From: Comamonadaceae bacterium
GTDB lineage: Bacteria > Pseudomonadota > Gammaproteobacteria > Burkholderiales > Burkholderiaceae_C
Direction of reading: 5' to 3'
DNA: 33,499 nucleotides
NCBI GenBank assembly: GCA_947503685.1
Contig: CANNEW010000003.1
Location: 1-33,499, forward strand
The position numbers and the translations under genes are program-made. A model generated the notes under the pieces. That model was not told where the DNA came from. It was given only the letters and a program-made list of their open reading frames with translations, and did not search any database. Shown here piece by piece: positions 17,056 to 27,563 of this stretch; positions within the stretch are counted from its first letter, which is position 1; every line of letters begins with the position of its first letter.

Positions 17056-17484
17056 ATGCGCGCCCTGCTCGACACCAGCGTGCTGATTGCGCTGTTGGAC
17101 GCCAACCACTTACAACACCCACTGTGCACGCGATGGCTTGCGACGCAGCAAGATGGCTGGGCCAGCTGCCCCATCACGCTCAATGGCTGCATCCGCATTC
17201 TTTCGCAGCCCCAATACCCTAACCGCTTGCCTATGCAAACCGTGGCCAAGGGCCTTCAAGAGGCCATGGCCCACCCCATGCACCGCTTTTGGCCGGACGA
17301 GATCAACCCCTTGGCCGCCGACGCGCTGGATTGGCAACGCTTGATGCGGCCTGCCGAAATCACCGATGCCTATTTGTTGGCACTGGCGGTGCACCACCAG
17401 GCTTGTCTGGTCACCTTAGACCAGGGCATTTCGCTGGCCTGGGCGCACGGAGCCAGCGCTGCGAATTTGCGGGTTTTGGTGTGA
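17056..17484 (+). CDS. PIN-domain VapC-type toxin
   Basis: MRALLDTSVLIALLDANH, EITDAYLLALAVHHQACLVTLDQGI; acidic PIN residues, adjacent to VapB-like gene. Confidence 0.9.
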   Translation: MRALLDTSVLIALLDANHLQHPLCTRWLATQQDGWASCPITLNGCIRILSQPQYPNRLPMQTVAKGLQEAMAHPMHRFWPDEINPLAADALDWQRLMRPAEITDAYLLALAVHHQACLVTLDQGISLAWAHGASAANLRVLV

Positions 17485-17560
17485 GCCGAGCGACCTGCAT
17501 CGGCCGGTGGGTGCAGCCCCTTGTGCGCGCAAGGTACAGCACATAAATTTGGCAAGGCCT

Positions 17561-18772
17561 GTGACGCTGCGCCGCATCGCCCACCTGGACATGGACGCGT
17601 TTTATGCGTCGGTGGAGTTATTGCGCTACCCACAGCTCAAGGGTTTGCCCGTGGTCATTGGTGGCGGGCGCCGCAAGATTGACGAAGACCTGATGCTGGG
17701 CGATACCAGCCGCGCTTTGCATGAAATCCCGGTGTCCGAGTTTCCGCTGCTGCGCGACTACACCGGCCGCGGCGTTATCACGACGGCCACCTATGCGGCC
17801 CGCCAGTTTGGTGTGGGCTCGGCCATGGGCTTGATGAAGGCGGCCAAACTTTGCCCGCAGGCCGTACTGCTGCCGGTGGACTTTGCGCAATACCGGCATT
17901 ATTCGCAGCGCTTTAAATCCATCATTACCGAGATTGCACCGCTGATGGAAAACCGGGGGGTCGATGAGGTGTATATCGATTTCACCGGCGTACCCGGCGG
18001 CCAGCGCGAAGCTGGTCGCGTGCTGGCGCGCTTGATACAGAAGGCGATTTTTGAAGACATAGGCCTGACCTGCTCGGTCGGCGTCGCGCCCAACAAGCTG
18101 CTGGCCAAGATGGCCAGCGAATTCAACAAACCCAATGGCATCTCCATCGTCATGGAAGCAGACTTGCAGCCCCTGGTCTGGCCGCTGGCCTGCCGCAAGA
18201 TCAACGGCATTGGCCCCAAAGCCGATGCCAAACTCAAAAGCCACGGCATTGAAACTATTGGCCAGTTGGCGCAGCGGGACCCGGCATGGCTAGTGCAAAC
18301 CTTTGGTAACAAAACCGGCGCTTGGCTGCATGAGGCCGCCTGGGGCCGCGACAGCCGAGCGGTAGTCACCGAAAGCGAGCCGGTCAGCATGAGCCGCGAA
18401 ACGACTTTCGACCGGGATTTGGATGCGGTGCACGACCGTGCCGAGTTAGGCGCGGTGTTCACCCGCTTGTGCGAACAAGTCGCCGCTGACTTGCAGCGCA
18501 AAGGCTATGTCGGCCGGACGATAGGTATCAAGCTGCGCTACGCCGATTTCCAAATTGCCACGCGCGACCACAGCCTGCCCCATTACACCGCCGACCCCAT
18601 AGAAATTCGCCGCGCAGCGGGGCTGTGCCTCAAGCGCGCGCCGCTGCAAAAGCGCTTGCGTCTCCTCGGTGTCAGGGTGGGCTCGCTGCTGCGCGCCGAG
18701 GACGCTAAGCTACTACCCACCGAACCGGAGACCCCCCATGAGCGCAATGCATTGCTTTTCCCTGACGATTGA
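17561..18772 (+). CDS. dinB: DNA polymerase IV (Y family)
   Basis: HLDMDAFYASVELLRYPQLKGLPVVIGG, GVDEVYIDFTG, LTCSVGVAPNKLLAKMASEFNKPNG. GTG start at 17561 inferred. Confidence 0.93.
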   Translation: MTLRRIAHLDMDAFYASVELLRYPQLKGLPVVIGGGRRKIDEDLMLGDTSRALHEIPVSEFPLLRDYTGRGVITTATYAARQFGVGSAMGLMKAAKLCPQAVLLPVDFAQYRHYSQRFKSIITEIAPLMENRGVDEVYIDFTGVPGGQREAGRVLARLIQKAIFEDIGLTCSVGVAPNKLLAKMASEFNKPNGISIVMEADLQPLVWPLACRKINGIGPKADAKLKSHGIETIGQLAQRDPAWLVQTFGNKTGAWLHEAAWGRDSRAVVTESEPVSMSRETTFDRDLDAVHDRAELGAVFTRLCEQVAADLQRKGYVGRTIGIKLRYADFQIATRDHSLPHYTADPIEIRRAAGLCLKRAPLQKRLRLLGVRVGSLLRAEDAKLLPTEPETPHERNALLFPDD

Positions 18773-19580
18773 AAACCACATCGCCCATTTGGTGCTCAAG
18801 CGCGCCGAGGCGCTCAACACCATGGGGCCACGCTTTTGGGGTGAGTTGGATACCGTGCTCACCGATTTGCACAAAAACAATGCCGCCCGCGCGCTGGTCA
18901 TCAGCAGCACCGGCAAGCATTTCAGCGCCGGCATGGCCCTGGACGCTTTCGCCGGCTCCGTGCAGATGGACGACCAGTCGCCCGAAGGCCGGGCCGCGAT
19001 TTTTGATAGCTTGAGCGCCATGCAGGCCACCTTTACCAAACTGGAGACGCTGCGCATTCCCGTGATTGCGGCTTTGCAAGGCGGTGTCATTGGCGGCGCG
19101 GTGGACATGGTGACCGCCTGCTGCATTCGCTATGGCAGCAAAGATACGTTTTTCTGCATCCAGGAGATCAATATCGGCATGGTGGCCGATGTCGGCACCT
19201 TGCAGCGCCTGCCCAAACTGGTGCCTCTGGCAGTGGTCAAAGAACTGGCCTACACCGGAAGGCGTATGGGTGCCGACAAAGCGCTGGGCTATGGCCTGCT
19301 CAACGCGGTGTTTGACACCCACGAGCAAACGGTGCAAGCGGCCTTGCAATGCGCCGCCGAGATTGCATCCAAACCGCCTGTTGCCATCTGGGGCACCAAG
19401 CAAGCCGTGCACTACGCGCGCGACCACACCGTGGATGAAGCGCTCAAGCAAATGGGCTGGCTACAAGCAGCCATCTGGAGCAACCGCCATGTGGGTGAAG
19501 CGGTGACCGCGTTTCAAGGCAAACGCACCGGTAACTACCCGGACCTGGCCGAACTCAAGTCCTTTACCGATTTGGCCTGA
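18738..19580 (+). CDS. Enoyl-CoA hydratase/isomerase (crotonase) family
   Basis: ISSTGKHFSAGMALDAF, IPVIAALQGGVIGGAVDMVTACCIRYGSKDTFFCIQEINIGMVADVGTLQRLPKL. Confidence 0.92.
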   Translation: MSAMHCFSLTIENHIAHLVLKRAEALNTMGPRFWGELDTVLTDLHKNNAARALVISSTGKHFSAGMALDAFAGSVQMDDQSPEGRAAIFDSLSAMQATFTKLETLRIPVIAALQGGVIGGAVDMVTACCIRYGSKDTFFCIQEINIGMVADVGTLQRLPKLVPLAVVKELAYTGRRMGADKALGYGLLNAVFDTHEQTVQAALQCAAEIASKPPVAIWGTKQAVHYARDHTVDEALKQMGWLQAAIWSNRHVGEAVTAFQGKRTGNYPDLAELKSFTDLA

Positions 19581-19586
19581 GCCCGC

Positions 19587-20450
19587 TTACTGCCGCGCCG
19601 TACGCGTATTGGCCGGGGGCTTTTGCGGATGGCTGGTACGAAAGGGGTTGATGTCCAGGCCACCGCGTCGGGTGTAGCGGGCATAAACCGATAGCTTAAT
19701 CGGTTTGCAGCGCGTCCATAGGTCCATGAAGATGCGCTCCACGCACTGCTCATGAAATTCATTGTGGTTGCGAAAACTGACCAAATACTGGAGCAGGCCT
19801 TCTTGGTCGATGGCGTCGCCGGTATAGCTGATTTGCACACTACCCCAATCGGGTTGGCCAGTGACTAGGCAATTGCTTTTGAGCAAATTGCTTACCAACA
19901 CTTCGCTCACCGGCGCCTCGCCTTGCATTACGCGCAGTAAATCCGGCGCTGGGCTGTAGCGGCTGCATTCAATGTCCAGCCGGTCCAGGCTCAGACCGTC
20001 TAATTCGTAAATGGGTTCGCGGTCAAACAGCTCAGGCGCAATCAAGCGCAGGCCCACCGTGCCCTGTACCGGCGCGCCACGCCACAAGGCCTCGGATACG
20101 TCTTTGCGCAGACAAGCCAAAACCGCCTCGCTGTCGGCAAACACGGTGTTATTTAAGCTGTTGAGGTAGAGCTTGAAGGACTTGCTCTCCACGATGTTGG
20201 GGCTTTCGCAAGGCACGGTGAAATGCGCCAGCGCCAGTTGGGGCTTGCCGCGCGGGTTGAGCCAGCTCAGCTCAAACGCCGTCCACATATCAGCGCCAAA
20301 AAATGGGGGGTCACCGGCGATACCCAATTCGCTACGCTTATCCGCACGCGGCAGCGGGAATAAAAGGCTGGCGTCGTACTGGTCTATGTAGCTGGAGGCT
20401 TTGCCCAGTGGGGACTGCTCGGGTTTGGCCGAGGCGGATGTGGTGTTCAT
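19587..20450 (-). CDS. queF: NADPH-dependent 7-cyano-7-deazaguanine reductase QueF
   Basis: [67 protein letters not shown]. Confidence 0.96.
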   Translation of the reverse strand: MNTTSASAKPEQSPLGKASSYIDQYDASLLFPLPRADKRSELGIAGDPPFFGADMWTAFELSWLNPRGKPQLALAHFTVPCESPNIVESKSFKLYLNSLNNTVFADSEAVLACLRKDVSEALWRGAPVQGTVGLRLIAPELFDREPIYELDGLSLDRLDIECSRYSPAPDLLRVMQGEAPVSEVLVSNLLKSNCLVTGQPDWGSVQISYTGDAIDQEGLLQYLVSFRNHNEFHEQCVERIFMDLWTRCKPIKLSVYARYTRRGGLDINPFRTSHPQKPPANTRTARQ

Positions 20451-20456
20451 AGCTCT

Positions 20457-21236
20457 TTAGGCGCCCGCCAGTTTGCGGCGAAAGACCAGACGCTCTGGCG
20501 TGGACACTTTGGCTGCCAGGTTGTAGCCGTCGCCCGCGAACTGCCGCAATTGCTCCGGTTTTTCTACGCGCTGCTCAATCGCAAACCGCATCATGGCGCC
20601 GCGCGCGCGTTTGGCATTGAAACTGATAATTTTGTACACCCCGTTTTTATAGTCTTCAAACACACATTCAATCACCCGCGCTTTAAGCAACTTGGGCTTG
20701 ACGGATTTGAAATACTCTTGCGAGGCCAGGTTCACCAGCACCGGCTCGGCATCGCCATGCAAGCGTTCATTGAGGTAATCGGTGATGCGGCTACCCCAAA
20801 ACTGGTACAGATCAGCCCCTTGCTCGGTGGGCAAGCGTGTTCCCATTTCAAGGCGGTAGGGCTGCATCAAGTCCAAGGGCCGCAGCACGCCGTACAAACC
20901 GCTGAGCACGCACACATGCGCTTGCGCCCAGGCCAGCGCCTCCTCATCCATGGCGCGGGCGTTCAGGCCGTCATAGACATCGCCATTAAAGGCCAGCAGC
21001 GCCTGGCGGGCATTTTTTTCGGTCGCGCGCGGCGACCAGGCGTGGTAACGCGCCACGTTCAGTCCGGACAGCGCGTCGCTCAAATCCATTAACTCGGAAA
21101 TTTGCGGTGGGGTGTATTGGCGTAAGACCTTGATCAGGGATTGCGACTGTTTCACAAACAGGGGCGCCGAATGCGTCTGCACCTTGAGCGGCGTTTCGTA
21201 ATCCAGGGACTTGGCGGGCGAGAGAACAAACTGCAT
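20457..21236 (-). CDS. yaaA: Peroxide stress protein YaaA (DUF328/UPF0246)
   Basis: MQFVLSPAKSLDYETP, FNGDVYDGLNA, LSGLYGVLRPLDLMQPYRLEMGTRL, ISFNAKRARGAMMRF. Confidence 0.95.
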   Translation of the reverse strand: MQFVLSPAKSLDYETPLKVQTHSAPLFVKQSQSLIKVLRQYTPPQISELMDLSDALSGLNVARYHAWSPRATEKNARQALLAFNGDVYDGLNARAMDEEALAWAQAHVCVLSGLYGVLRPLDLMQPYRLEMGTRLPTEQGADLYQFWGSRITDYLNERLHGDAEPVLVNLASQEYFKSVKPKLLKARVIECVFEDYKNGVYKIISFNAKRARGAMMRFAIEQRVEKPEQLRQFAGDGYNLAAKVSTPERLVFRRKLAGA

Positions 21237-21299
21237 GGTCTTAGAAAGGTGCGAAGGGCAAAGCCTGATTGTCGCCGCAAGCGCGGCAGCGCTGCTCGC

Positions 21300-21566
21300 T
21301 TACTGGGGCATTTCAACCACGGCAGCCGTCAAGCGGCGCACTAGCGGCAACACCGCCAACAAGGTCGGGAAGGCGATCAACCAGGACAAGCCCCAGGAGC
21401 CTAACCATAGTTGCAGCACGCCAGGCGCAAAGCCCACGCCGCGCAAGGTACTGATTCCTGAAATCAAGCAAGTCATGATGCAGGAAAGAAGCAAGGGCAA
21501 GACGATTACGGCATAGCGCGCGGGCAGTTTGCGAAAGGCGGACGGCTGTGATGGCGAATTTTCCAT
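21300..21566 (-). CDS. DUF2798-like small membrane protein
   Basis: 88 aa: [34 protein letters not shown]...[27 protein letters not shown], two TM helices. Start at 21566. Confidence 0.8.
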   Translation of the reverse strand: MENSPSQPSAFRKLPARYAVIVLPLLLSCIMTCLISGISTLRGVGFAPGVLQLWLGSWGLSWLIAFPTLLAVLPLVRRLTAAVVEMPQ

Positions 21567-21717
21567 GGGCGCGATGGTAACTGCCAAGCGGCCAAGCGAG
21601 CACCCGCACCCGCAGCCGTATCTGACCCCGACCGCCCGTGGCAGTCTCCTCTGTAAAATTGACGCTCTTTCCCCTGCAGCACCGCCCTGCGGCGACTGCC
21701 ACCCAAACCAAAGCCCC

Positions 21718-24700
21718 ATGTCCACACCACCTCCTGACCAGCCCGGATTGCAATCCCTGTCCAAGTCTTTTGAGCCTGCCGCCCTAGAGGCGCATTGGGG
21801 TCCCGAGTGGGAAAAACGCGGTTACGGCCTAGCGGGCGTACGCGGCAGCGGCCAGGCAGACGCCAGCCAGCCGTCTTTTGCGATTCAGCTACCACCACCC
21901 AATGTGACCGGAACGCTGCACATGGGCCATGCGTTTAACCAAACCATCATGGACAGCCTGACGCGCTACCACCGTATGCGCGGCCATAACACCGCCTGGG
22001 TGCCGGGCACCGACCATGCGGGCATCGCCACCCAAATCGTGGTGGAGCGCCAACTGCAAGACAAGGGCATCAGTCGCCACGCCATGGGCGCTACTCCAAC
22101 CGAGGCACGCAAAAACTTTATCGCCAAGGTGTGGGAGTGGAAAGAAGAATCGGGGAACACGATCACCCGCCAGATGCGCCGCATGGGCGACAGCGTGGAC
22201 TGGAGCCGCGAGTACTTCACCATGGACACCAAGCTTTCGGGCGTGGTCACCGAAACCTTTGTGCGCCTGTATGAACAAGGCCTGATTTACCGGGGCAAGC
22301 GTTTGGTGAACTGGGACCCGGTGCTCATGAGCGCGGTCTCTGACCTGGAAGTCGAAGCCACCGAGTCCGAAGGCAAGATGCATTACATCTGCTACCCCTT
22401 TGCTGATGGTCCGCAGTTGATTGACGGCGTGCTGCAAAAAGGCATGACGATTGCCACCACCCGCCCCGAAACCATGATGGCCGATGGCGCGCTGGCGGTA
22501 CACCCCGAGGACGATCGCTACCAACACCTAGTAGGAAAAATGGTCGATCTGCCCTTGTGCGACCGGCAAATTCCCATCATCGCCGACGACTTTGTAGACC
22601 GCGCTTTTGGGTCGGGCTGCGTCAAGATCACGGGCGCGCACGACTTCAATGACTACGCCTGCGCGCAAAGGCACGATCTGCCACTCATCACCATCTTTAC
22701 CCTGGATGCCAAAGTCAACGAAAACGGCCCACCGGCCTACCAAGGTCTGGACCGCTTTGACGCGCGCAAGGCAGTAAACCGCGATCTGGAAGCCCAAGGT
22801 TTGATGCTGGAAATCAAACCGCACAAAATGATGCTTCCGATTTGCGCCCGTACCGGCCAGGTGGTAGAGCCCATGCTGACGGACCAGTGGTTTGTGGCCA
22901 TGAACAAGGTCAGCGACAAAGACCCCACCGGAAAAAGTATCGCGCAAAAAGCGATTGACGCAGTGCAGTCGGGCGAAGTGAAATTTGTGCCCGAAAACTG
23001 GGTCAATACCTATAACCAATGGATGAACAACATCCAGGACTGGTGTATCAGCCGCCAATTGTGGTGGGGTCATCAGATACCTGCCTGGTACACCGATGGC
23101 ACCTTGGTCGATGGCGCAAATTTCATTGTGGCCACCACGCAAGAGGCCGCGCTTGCCAAAGCCCAAGCAGCCGGTTACCAAGGCCCCCTGCGTCGCGACG
23201 AAGACGTCCTGGACACCTGGTACTCCAGCGCCCTCGTACCCTTTAGCACCATGGGCTGGCCCAATAGCGCGCCGGGGGCTGACGATGGGGTCGGAACCGG
23301 TCTTGCTCCTACTCGCTCCGCTCGAAATGTCGCTGCGACCGGCTCCGACCCCATCGCCAGCGGCGACACGAGCGGCGATGCCAACAACCCGCAGGAGCGC
23401 GCCGGGCTTGGACGCAGCGATTTGGCGCGCGAAGCACGTATGAGCAAGACCGAGTCCGGTGCGCTCCGGAGCGACAGCGAAAACACCGCGAGTGACTACG
23501 ACCTCTACCTCCCCAGCAGCGTATTGGTCACCGGCTACGACATCATCTTCTTCTGGGTCGCCCGCATGATCATGATGACCACGCACTTCACCGGCCGCGT
23601 GCCCTTCAAAGACGTGTACATCCACGGCCTGGTGCGCGACGCACAGGGCAAAAAAATGAGCAAGTCCGAAGGCAATGTGCTCGATCCGGTGGACCTGATC
23701 GACGGCATTGCCCTAGCACCTTTGCTGGACAAGCGTAGCCTAGGTTTACGCAAACCCGAGACTGCGCCGCAAGTGCGTAAAAACACGGAGAAAGAATTCC
23801 CCGAGGGCATCCCGGCCTACGGCGCAGACGCCTTGCGCTTTACCTTTGCCGCGCTGGCCAGCCTAGGCCGCAATATCAACTTTGACAGTAAGCGCTGCGA
23901 AGGCTATCGCAATTTTTGTAACAAGCTGTGGAACGCCACCCGCTTTGTACTGATGAATTGCGAAGGCCAGGACTGCGGCTTGCAAGAGCACACCAAAGAA
24001 CAATGTACTCCCCCGCGCATGGGCGCCGATGGGCAAGATATTGCCGCCGGCCCTTTCTACCAATACCTCAAATTCAGCCAGGCCGACCGCTGGATTAGCT
24101 CGGTATTGCAGCAAACCGAAGACCAGGTAGCCAAAGGCTTTGCCGAATACCGGCTAGACAATGTAGCCACCGCCCTCTATGAGTTTGTGTGGAACGAATA
24201 CTGCGACTGGTACCTGGAAATTGCCAAAGTGCAAATCCAAAATGGCGACTCAGCGCAGCAGCGCGCAACCCGCCGCACGCTGATTCGAACCCTGGAAGCC
24301 ATCTTGCGTCTGGCGCATCCGGTCATTCCGTTTATCACCGAAGAACTCTGGCAAAAAGTCGCACCCGTGGCCGGTCTGGGCGGGCCTTCAGTCAGCATTG
24401 CGCGCTACCCAGAGGCGCAACTGAACAAGGTGGACCTGCAAGCCATTGCCAATGTCAACCAGCTCAAAGCCCTGGTTGATGCCTGCCGCAATTTGCGTGG
24501 CGAAATGAATGTGTCCCCAGCCACCAAAATGCCGCTGTTCGCGCTGGGCAATGCCGACTTTATGCGCGCCAATGCCAAAGTTTTACAAGCGCTAGCCAAG
24601 CTCAGCGATGTGAAAGTGTTTGACGACGAAGCCGCTTGGCAAAGCGCAGCGCAAGCCGCGCCCGTGGCCGTAGTGGGCGAAATACGCATGTGCTTGTTCA

Positions 24701-24909
24701 TCGAGGTAGATGTGGCTGCAGAAAAAGTGCGCCTGTCCAAAGAAATCGCGCGCTTAGAAGGCGAAATATCCAAGACCCAGGGCAAGCTGTCCAATGAAGC
24801 CTTCGTGGCGAAAGCACCGCCCACTGTGATCACCCAAGAGCGCCAGCGCATGGCAGATTTTGAAAGCACCTTGTCCAAGGTGCGGGGGCAACTGGAGCGC
24901 CTGGCTTAA
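21718..24909 (+). CDS. valS: Valyl-tRNA synthetase with an in-frame insertion
   Basis: [15 protein letters not shown] (HIGH), [27 protein letters not shown] (KMSKS), C-terminal coiled coil. Start [10 protein letters not shown] at 21718. Confidence 0.96.
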   Translation: MSTPPPDQPGLQSLSKSFEPAALEAHWGPEWEKRGYGLAGVRGSGQADASQPSFAIQLPPPNVTGTLHMGHAFNQTIMDSLTRYHRMRGHNTAWVPGTDHAGIATQIVVERQLQDKGISRHAMGATPTEARKNFIAKVWEWKEESGNTITRQMRRMGDSVDWSREYFTMDTKLSGVVTETFVRLYEQGLIYRGKRLVNWDPVLMSAVSDLEVEATESEGKMHYICYPFADGPQLIDGVLQKGMTIATTRPETMMADGALAVHPEDDRYQHLVGKMVDLPLCDRQIPIIADDFVDRAFGSGCVKITGAHDFNDYACAQRHDLPLITIFTLDAKVNENGPPAYQGLDRFDARKAVNRDLEAQGLMLEIKPHKMMLPICARTGQVVEPMLTDQWFVAMNKVSDKDPTGKSIAQKAIDAVQSGEVKFVPENWVNTYNQWMNNIQDWCISRQLWWGHQIPAWYTDGTLVDGANFIVATTQEAALAKAQAAGYQGPLRRDEDVLDTWYSSALVPFSTMGWPNSAPGADDGVGTGLAPTRSARNVAATGSDPIASGDTSGDANNPQERAGLGRSDLAREARMSKTESGALRSDSENTASDYDLYLPSSVLVTGYDIIFFWVARMIMMTTHFTGRVPFKDVYIHGLVRDAQGKKMSKSEGNVLDPVDLIDGIALAPLLDKRSLGLRKPETAPQVRKNTEKEFPEGIPAYGADALRFTFAALASLGRNINFDSKRCEGYRNFCNKLWNATRFVLMNCEGQDCGLQEHTKEQCTPPRMGADGQDIAAGPFYQYLKFSQADRWISSVLQQTEDQVAKGFAEYRLDNVATALYEFVWNEYCDWYLEIAKVQIQNGDSAQQRATRRTLIRTLEAILRLAHPVIPFITEELWQKVAPVAGLGGPSVSIARYPEAQLNKVDLQAIANVNQLKALVDACRNLRGEMNVSPATKMPLFALGNADFMRANAKVLQALAKLSDVKVFDDEAAWQSAAQAAPVAVVGEIRMCLFIEVDVAAEKVRLSKEIARLEGEISKTQGKLSNEAFVAKAPPTVITQERQRMADFESTLSKVRGQLERLA
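23284..23355. repeat. Long inverted repeat inside the valS coding region
   Basis: GATGGGGTCGGAACCGGT (23284-23301) versus ACCGGCTCCGACCCCATC (23338-23355): 17 of 18 positions complementary, 36-nt loop. Confidence 0.9.
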
Positions 24910-24994
24910 AGGTGCTGCGCCCCTGAAGTCCCCAATGATGGGCGGGGATCAAGCCGTAACCAGTACGCTAAGGCATTGATTTGATTGGTATTTT

Positions 24995-25023
24995 TTGACG
25001 TAAATGAATTTACTCAATACAAT
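24995..25023 (+). promoter_or_regulatory. Sigma70-like promoter without an obvious long downstream gene
   Basis: TTGACG-17 bp-TACAAT, overlapped by direct repeats TTACTCAAT at 25010-25018 and 25032-25040. Confidence 0.55.
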
Positions 25024-25145
25024 GAGATAAATTACTCAATGTACTGCGCAAATACAAAATGCCCATCGCCCGTTGGCGGTGCGTCATGCCCACAGTGAAA
25101 TAAAGCACCGGCAACTGGCATCACGTCCGCCTGGAGTTGGCGTCT

Positions 25146-25721
25146 TCACTTGTCCCCACTAGCCAACTTGTGAAGCCGCTGCAACAATTCCCCCGCATCC
25201 GTACCCAGCTGCAATAGCCCGCGCACCGCGGAGTTAAGAAAACCTTGCGCCACCATGCTGTCCAGCATGACGATCAGCGGGTCGTAGTAGCCGGCCACGT
25301 TGAGCAAGCCAAAGGGCTTGTGGTGCATGCCCAGTTGGTACCAGGTCCAGATTTCAAACAGTTCTTCAAAAGTACCTATGCCGCCGGGCAGGGCCACAAA
25401 CGCATCGGCGCGCTCGAACATCATGGTTTTGCGGGTGTGCATGTTGTCCACTACATGCAACTCGGTCAGGCCGGTGTGGCCCACTTCTTTTTCTATCAGG
25501 GTTTGTGGAATCACGCCGTACACCGTGCCCCCTGCGGCCAGTGTGGCATCGGCCACCATGCCCATCAACCCAACGTTACCGCCGCCATAAACCAACTCCC
25601 AGCCCTGGCTACCGATCAAGGCTCCGGTATCGCGCGCCGACTGTGCAAAGCGCGGATCGGCGCCTGGGCGCGAACCGCAATAGACACAAATCGAGAAGTT
25701 GGCGGACTGTGCGGTGGACAT
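25146..25721 (-). CDS. LOG family protein (TIGR00730 Rossmann fold)
   Basis: ICVYCGSRPGADPRF, LVYGGGNVGLMGMVADA, MHTRKTMMFERADAFVALPGGIGTFEELFEIWTWYQLG. Confidence 0.95.
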   Translation of the reverse strand: MSTAQSANFSICVYCGSRPGADPRFAQSARDTGALIGSQGWELVYGGGNVGLMGMVADATLAAGGTVYGVIPQTLIEKEVGHTGLTELHVVDNMHTRKTMMFERADAFVALPGGIGTFEELFEIWTWYQLGMHHKPFGLLNVAGYYDPLIVMLDSMVAQGFLNSAVRGLLQLGTDAGELLQRLHKLASGDK

Positions 25722-25761
25722 AGCAATTTCGGGCAAGGGGTTCACATTGATGACGCCCGGC

Positions 25762-26001
25762 TCAACGCCTGCGCATCAGGTGAATAAATTCCTTGTCCAC
25801 AGTTTGCTGATCCAACAAGGTATTGCCGGTTTGCTTGGCAAAGGCTTGGAAGTCGCGCACCGAGCCGGGGTCGGTGGCGATGACTTTGAGCACTTCTCCG
25901 CTTTGCATATCGGCCAGCGCGCGTTTGGCTTTGAGTATGGGCAAGGGGCAGTTCAGACCTCGGCTGTCCACTTCTTTGGCGATGGTGTATTCGGTGCTCA
26001 T
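25762..26001 (-). CDS. TusA/SirA-family sulfurtransferase-like protein
   Basis: VDSRGLNCPLPILKAKRALADMQSGEVLKVIATDPGSVRDFQAFAKQTG. Confidence 0.93.
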   Translation of the reverse strand: MSTEYTIAKEVDSRGLNCPLPILKAKRALADMQSGEVLKVIATDPGSVRDFQAFAKQTGNTLLDQQTVDKEFIHLMRRR

Positions 26002-26016
26002 GGTGCCCTTGGGAAA

Positions 26017-26574
26017 TTAAGTTTCAGAACGCGGGGCGGCGCTTTCCTCGCGCTTGGCCCACTCAATAAATTGCGGTGTGTGCCCGCGCGAACGCAGCCA
26101 ATCGGCTAGCGCATAGCCAGTGCCTGCAGGCCAGCATTTCAAATCCTCGGGCGCGTACATCCGGTAGTCCACTAGCTCGGGCGATAGCCGCACTTCACCG
26201 TGGCAGACCGCGTGGTAGGCAATGATGATTTGGTTCATACGCTGAAAATCGTACACGCCGATCAGGTTCAGGGCATCTGTAGTCAGTGCGGTTTCTTCAG
26301 CAATTTCGCGGGCAATGCCTTCTTGGGGTGTTTCGCCTGATTCCATAAAACCGGTAATCAGCGCATACATCTTGCCTGGCCAGGCGGCATTGCGCGCCAG
26401 CAGGATGCGGCCGTCGATTTCAATTACCCCGGCCAATACCGGCGTGGGGTTGTTCCAATGGGTAAAGTCGCAGGCGGTGCAGCGCAAGCGCGACTTGTCA
26501 CCGCCATCTTCCGCTTGCGTCACCCAGGCCAGTGCGGTGGCGCACTGGGGACAAAACTTAAATGCGTGGGTCAT
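26017..26574 (-). CDS. NUDIX hydrolase with N-terminal zinc ribbon
   Basis: FCPQCATAL...LRCTAC ribbon; GFMESGETPQEGIAREIAEETAL Nudix box. Confidence 0.93.
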   Translation of the reverse strand: MTHAFKFCPQCATALAWVTQAEDGGDKSRLRCTACDFTHWNNPTPVLAGVIEIDGRILLARNAAWPGKMYALITGFMESGETPQEGIAREIAEETALTTDALNLIGVYDFQRMNQIIIAYHAVCHGEVRLSPELVDYRMYAPEDLKCWPAGTGYALADWLRSRGHTPQFIEWAKREESAAPRSET

Positions 26575-26589
26575 GGCGTGCTGAGGGGC

Positions 26590-27495
26590 TCAAGCGGGGA
26601 AAACTCCTGTGGACAGGTAACGATCGCCCCGGTCGCAGACGATAAAAACAATCGTCGCATCTTGCACTTCGCTGGCGATTTGCTGGGCGATCCAGCACGC
26701 ACCTGCCGCCGAAACACCGGCAAAAATGCCTTCCTCACGGGCCATGCGACGGGTCATGTCTTCGGCATCCATTTGGCTGACCAAACGGATTTCATCGACA
26801 TAGCTAGCGTCGTAAATTTTGGGCAAATAGTCGGGTGACCATTTGCGTATGCCAGGGATGCGCGAGCCTTCGGCGGGCTGCGCGCCGATGATGCGAATGG
26901 CCGGGTTTTGCTGCTTAAGGTAACGCCCTACCCCGGTGATGGTGCCGGTAGTGCCCATGGCACTGACAAAGTGGGTAACGCCACCTGCTGTGTCGCGCCA
27001 AATTTCTGGGCCTGTCGTTTCGAAATGGATGCGCGGGTTATCGCCATTGGCAAACTGGTCCAGCACGCGGCCTTTGCCCTCGGCCTGCATGCGGTCGGCC
27101 AGGTCGCGCGCATGTTCCATGCCGCCTGTCTTGGGGGTGAGTATGAGTTCGGCGCCAAAGGCCTTCATGGTTTGGGCGCGCTCTATGGACAAGTCCTCGG
27201 GCATGATGAGCACCATGCGGTAGCCCATGATGGCGGCGGCCATGGCCAGCGCAATGCCGGTGTTGCCGGAAGTGGCCTCTATCAAGGTATCGCCGGGCCG
27301 GATGTCGCCGCGCTCTTGCGCGCGGCCGATCATGGAGACCGCAGCGCGGTCCTTTACCGAACCAGCCGGGTTATTGCCCTCCAACTTGCCCAAAACGATG
27401 TTGCGGCGCGCTTGGTTGTCCGTTGCACCTATGCGCTGCAAGGCCACCAGGGGCGTATTTCCGATAAGATTTTCGAGTGTGCGGTACGTGCTCAT
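26590..27495 (-). CDS. cysM: Cysteine synthase CysM
   Basis: LIGNTPLVALQRI, KLEGNNPAGSVKDRAA, EATSGNTGIALAMAAAI, SAMGTTGTITGVGRYLK. Confidence 0.92.
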   Translation of the reverse strand: MSTYRTLENLIGNTPLVALQRIGATDNQARRNIVLGKLEGNNPAGSVKDRAAVSMIGRAQERGDIRPGDTLIEATSGNTGIALAMAAAIMGYRMVLIMPEDLSIERAQTMKAFGAELILTPKTGGMEHARDLADRMQAEGKGRVLDQFANGDNPRIHFETTGPEIWRDTAGGVTHFVSAMGTTGTITGVGRYLKQQNPAIRIIGAQPAEGSRIPGIRKWSPDYLPKIYDASYVDEIRLVSQMDAEDMTRRMAREEGIFAGVSAAGACWIAQQIASEVQDATIVFIVCDRGDRYLSTGVFPA

Positions 27496-27563
27496 GGGGC
27501 TAACTTTGCCACAAAGGCTTTACACCAGGTGAGCGCAAGGACTCGGCGCAGGCAAAACGGTTT

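Noticed and set aside
21889-23625. Long minus-strand ORFs (212 aa and 365 aa) antisense to valS
   Set aside because: Shadow ORFs typical of high-GC coding DNA; low-complexity composition, no recognisable domain, fully overlapped by valS.
25861-25890. GGGGTCGG and GACCCCAT words outside valS (in tusA, and in dinB near 18591) as extra copies of the valS repeat
   Set aside because: Only short partial matches without the paired arm; chance in high-GC coding DNA.
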